Shown: positions 55,931 to 64,000 of the stretch, piece by piece
Numbering within the stretch: the first letter of the stretch is position 1
How the letters are laid out: each line of letters opens with the position of its first letter
Assembly: GCF_001544535.1 (NCBI RefSeq)
Contig: NZ_FCON02000026.1
Span: 1-64,000, forward strand
DNA length: 64,000 nt
From: Caballeronia choica
GTDB lineage: Bacteria > Pseudomonadota > Gammaproteobacteria > Burkholderiales > Burkholderiaceae
Direction: 5' to 3'
The notes under the pieces: model-generated
Seen by the model: only the letters and a program-made list of their open reading frames with translations
Database searches by the model: none
Told to the model about the DNA's origin: nothing
Made by a program: the position numbers and the translations under genes

Positions 55931-58530
55931 TTGCCTCCGCACATTTCGAGCGTGAGAACGCCGTTCTCGGGGAAGTTCGGATCATTGTCGAGGCGCGCGA
56001 TCTCCAGACGGCCGAGTGTCATCTCGCCGCGCGCCAGATACTGGCCGTCGTCGATTCCCTGGCGCTGGAAGGTCGTGACCCGCACCGAGGCCACGCCGGG
56101 CACGCTGCGCGCCGCCGCGTAGATCGGGCTCAGGTAGACCGTTTGTCCGAAGCTGAAGTTGTCGGGATCGAAGAGGCCGCGACGGCCGTCGGGGAGCGGC
56201 CGCGCGCCGAGCGCATCCATCAGCGCCGCTTCGACGTCGCTGCGGAAATAGTCGGGCTCGACGCAGACCAGAAGACCGAGTTCGAGAGAGACATAGACCG
56301 GCGCTTCGAGCTGCAGGTCGTAGCCCGCCATGCGGTAAGACTCGAGATAGGCGCCAAGGCCGGACAGGAGCGACGGCGACGGCGCGCCGCCGCCGACCGG
56401 ATCGATCGTGATGAACACCGTGTACCACGAGCCGGTCCAGCGGAACGTCGCGGCGGCGCGCTGGACACCGGGATACATGCCCGCGCGGGCCTCGTAGTCC
56501 GCCGCCGTCACGCAGCGCTCCTGCGTCCGGTACGCCTCGGGGGCGCGGCGCCTGATCTGGTCCGCGCTCTCCGGGTCCTCTCCCCCGCTCGCGGGCAGCG
56601 GATTGACGACGCCGGTGATCCGCGCATCGGATGCCAGCACATGGAAAAGCGTCGCGGCGCCCACGTTGCCCATGCTGCCGTTGCCGACCCGGTAGCCGGC
56701 GGTGAACCGGGCGCCGGAGGGCGGACGGCGGCCGTTGGTGTCGTCGCCGAAGCGCAAGGTCGCGCTGCCGTCGTATTCGGTCTCGACGACGAAGTCGGTG
56801 GCCTGCGCGCTGCTTTCCAGCAGGTCGGGCTCCGGTTCCCAGGCGATGTGCTCGGTGCCGAGCGACTCGTCTAGCGCGATCGCGGGGCGGGCGTCGTGCG
56901 CGCTCCAGGTCATCGCCGCGCTGGCCGGCAGCCCCGCGTGGAGTCGCCAGACTTTCGTGAGCGCATCGACATCGACTGCGAGCGGCGCGGCCTGGGTGAG
57001 CGGCGCATTCGCGAGCACGGGCGAGAAGCGCGGCGGCAGCATCGCCGGCGTCACCGGCGCGCAGCGGTCGCCGCCGCCTTGCGCAAGGGCGAGCGTGGGC
57101 TCGGGCACGATCCCGAGGTCCTCGCCCTCGATGCTGCGGCCATGATCGGCCAGCACGATGTTGCCGAGCGCGATACTGACATTGGCGAGCGGCACCGCGC
57201 CGTGCGCGGCGTCGGTCACCGACGACAGGCAAAGCGGAAACGGCAGCGCATCCTCCGCCTGCCACTGGATCTCGGTGATCTGATTGAAGCTGCCATCGCC
57301 GTTCGGCAGCGGATCGACGAGCGGATTGCCGCTGCCGTCCGCGGCGTTCACCGCCGAGAGACGCACGGCGCACCGATGGGCGGGGTCCGCGTCGGCGCGC
57401 TCGCCCGTGTCCGGGCCCAGCACTTCCTGGAACAGCAGGATGTCGCCCGCTTGCAGATTCGGCAGATGCCCGGCGAGCGTCGCCGACACCGTGCCGGCCG
57501 GCCGGCAGCAGCGTGCGTCGCTCCAGCAGTAGAAATCGATCGCGTTGTGGGCCGTGTAGAGCGTCGCGTCGGTCATCGGCTCGAATACCTGCGCGCCGCT
57601 CTCGTCGGCCAGTTGCAGTTCGTGCGAACCCGCCGTGAGGACGGGCGGCAGGCCGGGCACGCGCGTGTAGAAGCGGGTGCCGGCGCGCGCGAGCGGCACG
57701 CCATCGCCGTTGACCTGCACCTGGACCCAGGTGCGCGCGTTGCAACCGTCGCTGAGGCGATAGTCGACGAGCATCGCATGGCGGCGCAGCGACACACGCT
57801 TTCTCGCGGTATCGAGGTAGGCCTCGGTGGCGATCGCGTCCTGCTCATAGCTGAGGTAATCGCCGACGTAGGCCAGCAGCTCGGCGAGCGTGATGCCCGC
57901 GTCGGCTGCGTTGGTCGCCGTCCATTGGGGCGAGACCTGTGCGATCCGATCGAGGATCAACGTGCGAAAGCTCGGATAGTCCTTGGCGAGGTAGTTGATC
58001 TGCGGCGCCGTCTCGACCGGTGCCTGACAGACGACGCTCGGCTGGCAGTCGAAAGACGACGGGCATTCGACCTTGAAGCTGAAATCGACCGTGCAAAGCC
58101 GCGGATCGAATCCGGCGGGCGGCGCATCATCGCCGCCTTGCACCGAACCGACCAGCGTGAGCGTGTAGACCGAGTGGTCGCCGTTGCTGCCGGTGCGCAC
58201 GAGCAGGATGTGCGCCGCGTCGGGGAGTCCGATGAAGTAGCTGCGCTCCGGGTCCACCACGCTCGCCGGGGGATTGCTCGCCGGCGCGACCCAGCTCACG
58301 GGAATGTCGCGGATGCGCGCGCCGCCGGTTATCAGGATGTTGTCGCGGGTGAGCGGCGGCGCGTTCAGCAGCAGATGCACCAGCAGCGTCTTTTGCGGCG
58401 GACTGCCGGCGGGCGCGTCGTGATCGAGCACCTCCAGATAGTCGATGCCGTTGATCGGCGGCGCACCGCCCTTCTCGTTGAAGGTGGCGACGAGATCGCG
58501 CCGCAGCGTGTCGCAGCAGTCGTAGCTCAT
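55927..58530 (-). CDS. Putative baseplate assembly protein (gp6/J-like), second copy
   Basis: 867 residues. The ATG overlaps the gp25-like stop (ATGA). The segment INYLAKDYPSFRTLILDRIA near residue 172, then ITLAELLAYVGDYLSYEQDA and ATEAYLDTARKRVSLRRHAM, is the standard core of eCIS baseplate wedge proteins (Afp11-like). The C-terminal J-like domain includes NPLPASGGEDPESADQIRRR near 630. Two such proteins next to each other correspond to the gp6/gp7 wedge pair of T4 or Afp11/Afp12. Confidence 0.87.
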   Translation of the reverse strand: MSYDCCDTLRRDLVATFNEKGGAPPINGIDYLEVLDHDAPAGSPPQKTLLVHLLLNAPPLTRDNILITGGARIRDIPVSWVAPASNPPASVVDPERSYFIGLPDAAHILLVRTGSNGDHSVYTLTLVGSVQGGDDAPPAGFDPRLCTVDFSFKVECPSSFDCQPSVVCQAPVETAPQINYLAKDYPSFRTLILDRIAQVSPQWTATNAADAGITLAELLAYVGDYLSYEQDAIATEAYLDTARKRVSLRRHAMLVDYRLSDGCNARTWVQVQVNGDGVPLARAGTRFYTRVPGLPPVLTAGSHELQLADESGAQVFEPMTDATLYTAHNAIDFYCWSDARCCRPAGTVSATLAGHLPNLQAGDILLFQEVLGPDTGERADADPAHRCAVRLSAVNAADGSGNPLVDPLPNGDGSFNQITEIQWQAEDALPFPLCLSSVTDAAHGAVPLANVSIALGNIVLADHGRSIEGEDLGIVPEPTLALAQGGGDRCAPVTPAMLPPRFSPVLANAPLTQAAPLAVDVDALTKVWRLHAGLPASAAMTWSAHDARPAIALDESLGTEHIAWEPEPDLLESSAQATDFVVETEYDGSATLRFGDDTNGRRPPSGARFTAGYRVGNGSMGNVGAATLFHVLASDARITGVVNPLPASGGEDPESADQIRRRAPEAYRTQERCVTAADYEARAGMYPGVQRAAATFRWTGSWYTVFITIDPVGGGAPSPSLLSGLGAYLESYRMAGYDLQLEAPVYVSLELGLLVCVEPDYFRSDVEAALMDALGARPLPDGRRGLFDPDNFSFGQTVYLSPIYAAARSVPGVASVRVTTFQRQGIDDGQYLARGEMTLGRLEIARLDNDPNFPENGVLTLEMCGGK

Positions 58531-58889
58531 GCCGACGCTCCGGTGGTGAAGGTCTGGACTTCGCGCGCCTGGGTGTCACGCACGACGTACTGCACGCTCA
58601 CCGCGAGCGTCGCCTCGAGCGCGTCGACGGCGACGCCTTCGACCACGATCAGGTCACCGAGCCATTTCTGCAGCGCGCCCTGCACCAGGAATTGCAGCGC
58701 GGCCGCCGCCGAGTCGCTGTTCGGCGCGAAGACCTGCTGCAAGAGCCCGCAGCCAAAATCCGGACGGTTGACCCGCTCGCCCGGCGAGGTGAACAGCACG
58801 AGTTCGATCAGTCCCCTGATGTAGTCGGCGTCCACCGCCTGCGCGGTCCGGCCGCAGCCGTCGAACTGGTACGGGAATCCGAGGTTCAT
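58527..58889 (-). CDS. GPW/gp25-family baseplate protein
   Basis: 120 residues, the normal size of gp25. It has LGFPYQFDGCGRTAQAVDAD at the start and IELVLFTSPGERVNRPDFGC near residue 30, which matches the conserved core (GERvxxpdFG) of T4 gp25 and Afp9. In contractile tails this protein nucleates sheath polymerisation at the baseplate. AGGAAGGA lies upstream of the start, and the stop overlaps the next gene. Confidence 0.92.
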   Translation of the reverse strand: MNLGFPYQFDGCGRTAQAVDADYIRGLIELVLFTSPGERVNRPDFGCGLLQQVFAPNSDSAAAALQFLVQGALQKWLGDLIVVEGVAVDALEATLAVSVQYVVRDTQAREVQTFTTGASA

Positions 58890-58922
58890 GGCGGTCCTTC
58901 CTCAGGTCGGCTCATTGGGTGA

Positions 58923-59243
58923 TCAGGTGGCGATCGCGCGCGCCTGCGCGGAGACCGGCACGAGCGGCGTCCCGGTGGGCACGCACACCGATACGCCGGA
59001 CAGGATCGCGAGGGGTTGCCCGAGCGAAGTGACTCGCACCGCGCCCACGAGCCACTGACCGGTCACGCACGGGCCGTTGCCCGCGGGCGGGGCGAAGGCG
59101 CAGCCGGCGACGGAGTACGGCGCCGCGATGGTGGCCACAGGCATGCCGCTCACCGTGACGCGCGGGCTCGGCGCGGTCGGCATCGCCTGTCCGCCATGCG
59201 CGCACAGCACGACGGCGCCGGAGTGGAGGATCGGCCCGGGCAT
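58923..59243 (-). CDS. PAAR-like spike-tip protein
   Basis: 106 residues. The start MPGPILHSGAVVLCAHGGQA, then PRVTVSGMPVATIAAPYSVA and PCVTGQWLVGAVRVTSLGQP near 57, follows the layout of PAAR-like tip proteins of eCIS loci, in which Cys/His residues coordinate the metal. It is expected to cap the gpV-like spike and pierce the target membrane. The gene begins two bases after the spike gene's stop. Confidence 0.75.
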   Translation of the reverse strand: MPGPILHSGAVVLCAHGGQAMPTAPSPRVTVSGMPVATIAAPYSVAGCAFAPPAGNGPCVTGQWLVGAVRVTSLGQPLAILSGVSVCVPTGTPLVPVSAQARAIAT

Positions 59244-59245
59244 GG

Positions 59246-59815
59246 CTAAACCACCGTCAGGGCGCCGAGGTTGATGTCCACGGTGGGGCCGACCAGCGTA
59301 ATCGAGGCGCCCTGCCCGTTCTGGATGTAGATGCCGGTCTCGTTGATGACCAGCATCGCGCCCGACAGCGTCTTCAGGATGATCCCGCCGGTGGCCGGCG
59401 TCGGCGCCGAATCGGAAAGGATCAGCGTGTTCTGGCCGGTCGTCTGCATCACGATGTTTTGGCCGGGCGGAATCGGCGGCGGCGCGACGGCGAGAGGCGG
59501 CACGTCGGCGACGAACCCCCAGAAGCCGCCGGTCCAGATCGGGTAATCGGGATTGCCCTGCTCGAACTCCATCCAGATCGAGGAGCCGATCGGCGGCACG
59601 ATGAACACGCCCGACTGGATGCCGGCCGCCGGCACGCAGGGCATCGCCCAGCTCGATGGCAGTTCGCCCAGCACGTCGGGCACCTGCGCCATCAGCCGTC
59701 CGCGCTGCTCGGGATCGATGTTTTCGAGCACCGTCGCGCGGTACTTGCCGTAGTACCGGTTCGGCGCGGCGGGTCCGGTGCCCGGGCCCTGGACGGCGGT
59801 TTCGGGAGCATTCAT
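59246..59815 (-). CDS. Baseplate spike protein (gpV/gp5 N-domain-like)
   Basis: 189 residues from the ATG at 59815, which overlaps the hub gene's stop (ATGA); the longer frame upstream is a shadow. The OB-fold region is YYGKYRATVLENIDPEQRGR followed by FIVPPIGSSIWMEFEQGNPD and the typical YPIWTGGFWG (about residues 20-105). The C-terminal part is a short beta-repeat (LVINETGIYIQNGQ). It forms the trimeric spike under the hub, tipped by the PAAR-like protein. Confidence 0.87.
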   Translation of the reverse strand: MNAPETAVQGPGTGPAAPNRYYGKYRATVLENIDPEQRGRLMAQVPDVLGELPSSWAMPCVPAAGIQSGVFIVPPIGSSIWMEFEQGNPDYPIWTGGFWGFVADVPPLAVAPPPIPPGQNIVMQTTGQNTLILSDSAPTPATGGIILKTLSGAMLVINETGIYIQNGQGASITLVGPTVDINLGALTVV

Positions 59816-60951
59816 GGCAATACCCTCGGGACGGTCGAGACCAGGCCGTTCCTGGTCAGCGAGAAGCTCTGCTTGTATTCGCCGGGCTTGATCTTGTGCG
59901 TGACGCTCTTCACGTAGTGCAGCCCGTCGAAGGCCATGCCCGCGCCGCGCACGCCGACCAGACCGCGCGGGCTCAGGATGCGGCCGTAGCGCGCCACGTC
60001 GAGCGTGCCCTCGCCAGTCACCGCGTCGGCCCACTGCGCGGCCTTGGCGAGCCCGATCATGATGGCTTCGGGCACCGGGCGCTTCGAAAGGTCGTCCGAC
60101 ACGGGCTGCAAATCGGTGAGGCTGGTCGGGATCGGCGGGATCGCGCCGAGCGGCGGATTGAGCGGCGTGATCGGCGGAATGGGAATCGGGATCGTGACCG
60201 CGGTCTCTTCGTTGTAGATAAAGACCGTCGGTATCCGGCACTTCTGGCTGTCGAAGTTGAAGCTCAGCGATTCGACGTTCGAGGCCGCGTCCATGTCGAT
60301 GTTCAGCGACGGCTGCGGCACGCCCGCCTTGATGAGCGGCCCCCAGTAGGCAACGCTCGTTCCCGGCACCGGCCCCGGGTTCAGGTAGAACACATAGCCG
60401 ACCTGGTCGGCCAGTGCCTGGATGTAGTTCAGGTCGGTGCCCTGCTGCGCGGCGATCGCCTCGGTCGGCAGCACTTCGCTGATCATGATGCTCGGAATGA
60501 TGAGCGGCACGATGCCGAGGAACGACCACTTTGCGAGGAGCAGCGCCACCCGCCCTTCGGCGGGCGTGGCCGGAAAAGGAAAGCCGCTGAAGTTGATCTG
60601 GTTCATCAGCGCCGTCAGGTCCTCGCCCGTGAGCACGAGCGTAGCGTGAGTGCGGCTCGAACCCGGCACGATCTGGTGATTGGTGATGACGCCGTCCATC
60701 AGAACCTGCGAGTTCCCCTTGACCACCACCGTCACGATCACGCGCAGGAAGAGGATCGGATTGCCGCCCGACAGCAGGAATAGCGTCTCCAGCGGCGAGC
60801 GGTTGGAGATCGCGAACGAGATCTGGAAGGTGCTCGCGCCGAGATCGCGGTTCGTGACCTCGATGCTCACGAGCGCATCGAGCACCTCGCGCGGCACGGG
60901 GACCGGCACGAGCGGTCCGATCATCAACGACAGGTTGACGCTGCTAAGCAC
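59812..60951 (-). CDS. Phage late control protein D-like hub (gp27/Afp8 N-part)
   Basis: 379 residues from the GTG at 60951, preceded by GGAGG; it overlaps the end of the LysM gene by eight bases. Segments such as LVSIEVTNRDLGASTFQISF near residue 27, a GEDLTALMN stretch, and GTDLNYIQALADQVGYVFYL near 170 are as in gpD-like hub proteins. In eCIS particles the hub connects inner tube and spike. Here hub and spike are encoded separately, as in P2-like and many non-Afp eCIS. Confidence 0.85.
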   Translation of the reverse strand: MLSSVNLSLMIGPLVPVPVPREVLDALVSIEVTNRDLGASTFQISFAISNRSPLETLFLLSGGNPILFLRVIVTVVVKGNSQVLMDGVITNHQIVPGSSRTHATLVLTGEDLTALMNQINFSGFPFPATPAEGRVALLLAKWSFLGIVPLIIPSIMISEVLPTEAIAAQQGTDLNYIQALADQVGYVFYLNPGPVPGTSVAYWGPLIKAGVPQPSLNIDMDAASNVESLSFNFDSQKCRIPTVFIYNEETAVTIPIPIPPITPLNPPLGAIPPIPTSLTDLQPVSDDLSKRPVPEAIMIGLAKAAQWADAVTGEGTLDVARYGRILSPRGLVGVRGAGMAFDGLHYVKSVTHKIKPGEYKQSFSLTRNGLVSTVPRVLP

Positions 60952-61303
60952 CTGTTCCTCCCGGCACCGATTGCGGCAAGGTGATGCGCAGGGCACTGCC
61001 CTCGGTCAGCAGGTCGGCCGGGCGTACCGCTGCGTTGGCGTCGGCGATGCGCCAGAAGAGGATCGGGTCGCCCAGATAGGTCGAGGCGATCAGGTCGAGG
61101 CGGTCGTTCTGCTTGACCCGCACCTGCCCGATCACCGAGAAGAGCGACGGGTCGGGCACGAAGCGGCGCGCCAGATAGGCCGCCGTGCGTCCGTCGGCGA
61201 AGGTGTAGGTCTGCGTCGCGGTGGCGGCGTAGCGGCTGTTCGCAGGGAACGCGGCCGTCGGAATGACGCCCGCTTCGAGCATCTGCTGCAACGGGTTCTT
61301 CAT
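60944..61303 (-). CDS. LysM-domain tail protein
   Basis: 119 residues from the ATG at 61303, which overlaps the stop of the tube protein gene (ATGA). The C-terminal half is a LysM module (VKQNDRLDLIASTYLGDPIL and FWRIADAN), as in phage tail protein X and the LysM part of Afp7. Before it, YTFADGRTAAYLARRF is the usual lead-in seen in eCIS members. In the particle it probably sits at the tube-baseplate junction. Confidence 0.85.
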   Translation of the reverse strand: MKNPLQQMLEAGVIPTAAFPANSRYAATATQTYTFADGRTAAYLARRFVPDPSLFSVIGQVRVKQNDRLDLIASTYLGDPILFWRIADANAAVRPADLLTEGSALRITLPQSVPGGTGA

Positions 61304-61970
61304 GAACGACCTCCGAGGGGATTGGCATTCAGGCCGAGCACCGACAGCGCCGCCGAGACGCTGCGCGCGGCCAGTTGCTCCTTCTGCGCCAGATAGTTCA
61401 TGAACAGGATCCCGCCGGGGTGCTGGTAGCCGAGGTCGTCGACCGAGAGCACGCGCAGGCCGAGCGAGATCTTGGCGCGGATCGGGTTGAGATCGGGATC
61501 GAAGGCTTCCTCGGTGATCGAGAAATCGGTGAGACGCACCGGCGTGATGCGGTTCCTGCTCCACACGAACAGCAGGAGCGGCGATTCCATCGGAATGATC
61601 TCGAGCATGCCCTGCGCTTCCAGCGCGCTGTTGGCGAGCAGGTCCGTCGAGCTCGGATGCGCGAGGACCTCCAGCGCGGCGAGCTGGGGATGGATGCCGA
61701 ACTGCACGGCGTCCGGATTGTTGTCCGGGTCCGCGAGCTGGTCGGTGGCGTCGATCTCGGCTTCGAGCTTGATGGTCTCGACCGCCGGGCCCTTCAGGCG
61801 CAGAGCCTCCGAGCGGTCCTTCTCGTCGCTCGCGAGCGCCTGCGGCGCCAGGCTGCGGGTCAGCGTATCGGGGTTGTATTGCAGCGAGATCACCCGCTGG
61901 ATGGTCGAGGTGGCGACATCGGCCACGACGATGCCCGCCTTGAGCAGCTTCGGGGAGTTGGGGAACGCGC

Positions 61971-61974
<4 letters not shown>
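61300..61974 (-). CDS. CIS tube-junction protein (Afp7/gp53-like N domain)
   Basis: 224 residues. The ATG overlaps the preceding stop (ATGA). The conserved VISLQYNPDTLTRSLAPQ near residue 28 and PLLLFVWSRNRITPVRLTD near 130 are typical of the CIS tube protein family, which often carries a C-terminal LysM. Here the LysM module is a separate following gene. The C-terminus (GGILFMNYLAQKEQLA) is also family-typical. It would join inner tube and baseplate. Confidence 0.86.
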
Positions 61975-63721
<1,747 letters not shown>

Positions 63722-63725
<4 letters not shown>

Positions 63726-63988
63726 CGTGCAAGCCCTCGCCCGATCGCGCGTCCAACCTGCACGCCGAGCGTACGCGCGGCCGGTGCGGACGAGAAACGC
63801 AGGCGCGGCAGACGCAGCACAGGCTGGCTGCCGTCGCGGACCAGCCGGGACGCGACGCCGGGCTGGCCGAGCAGGCGCGTCAGCTCTTCGCTGAGACCGC
63901 GCGCGAGCGATTGGCGGTCTTCCGGCCGCACGCCGCGCAGCACCAGCGTGTCGATCGAAAGGTGGATGCGCCGGACCGGTGCGCTCAT
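63722..63988 (-). CDS. Small eCIS-associated protein of unknown function
   Basis: 88 residues from the ATG at 63988 (an in-frame GTG at 63994 is an alternative close to the window edge). The sequence starts SAPVRRIHLSIDTLVLRGVR and ends in a hydrophobic/Arg-rich tail. Its stop overlaps the DUF4157/OmpA start (ATGA). Small proteins of this kind are frequent before the DUF4157 gene of phage-tail-like loci. No function can be assigned. Confidence 0.65.
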
Positions 63989-64000
63989 AGCCACCCCCGT

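Noticed and set aside
50898-55985. Minus-strand frame of 1695 codons as one giant protein
   Set aside because: Only the last 736 codons are real (tail protein I). The first part is out of frame with the baseplate gene occupying the same DNA, and the ATGA start at 53108 fits the coupled operon.
53102-58824. Plus-strand open frames of 1006 and 642 codons opposite the baseplate genes
   Set aside because: They are shadows of the two baseplate genes and the gp25-like gene, and lack start signals and recognisable domains.

Overview
The window looks like chromosome or megaplasmid DNA of a Burkholderiaceae member (Paraburkholderia, Caballeronia or Burkholderia type). The grounds are very GC-rich coding sequence, a Burkholderia-type trimeric porin, tandem AAHS aromatic-acid transporters, many dispersed IclR/AraC/LysR/LacI regulators and several sugar or polyamine ABC systems. 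This is an accessory, catabolism-rich region. No rRNA, tRNA or CRISPR array was seen.

Layout. (1) 1-800: the N-terminus of a CcdA-type antitoxin and an intergenic stretch with a promoter-terminator pair that could be a small RNA. (2) 0.8-17.1 kb: an aromatic-compound catabolic island. An IclR regulator lies beside a minus-strand set of ring hydroxylase (FAD monooxygenase), extradiol-type VOC dioxygenase and FAH-family hydrolase. Divergent from it are two tandem AAHS transporters, a porin and an AraC regulator. Then come an SDR, an aldehyde dehydrogenase, an MBL-fold hydrolase, an ACMSD-like amidohydrolase, two more SDRs and a small lipoprotein with a cNMP-binding-like fold. (3) 17.1-18.3 kb: a secreted lectin-like protein and a decayed IS5-type transposase fragment. 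(4) 18.3-28.6 kb: a spermidine/putrescine-type ABC transporter (binding protein, ATPase, two permeases) interleaved with GMC oxidase, FAD amine oxidase, HAD hydrolase and aldehyde dehydrogenase genes, plus a LysR regulator. (5) 29.2-37.8 kb: two complete CUT2 sugar ABC transporters in one six-gene minus-strand run in the order A-P-S-P-S-A, faced by a LacI regulator; a perfect 28-bp palindrome lies between them. (6) 37.8-41.4 kb: a decayed glycogen-metabolism block with a possible glgX remnant, intact pgm, a multiply frameshifted glgC, and a 160-bp MITE-like element with 27-bp perfect terminal inverted repeats exactly where glgC ends.

(7) 41.4-64.0 kb: the 3' half of an extracellular contractile injection system (eCIS, phage-tail-like). 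All genes are on the minus strand and most are joined by ATGA overlaps. In transcription order: a small unknown protein, a DUF4157/OmpA protein, CIS tube (gp53-like) protein, LysM protein, gpD-like hub, gpV-like spike, PAAR-like tip, gp25-like protein, two large baseplate proteins, a tail-protein-I/beta-helix protein, and a DUF6519 protein carrying a malectin-like domain. Last come a 1631-residue DUF4157 protein, which resembles a polymorphic toxin with a possible PD-(D/E)XK nuclease tail, and an overlapping 311-residue gene that is a candidate immunity protein. Sheath, inner tube, tape measure and AAA ATPase are not in the window and would be expected beyond position 64000.

The most novel material is at the eCIS cargo end (41.4-50.8 kb). 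Domain calls there come from motif recognition by eye and need profile searches.
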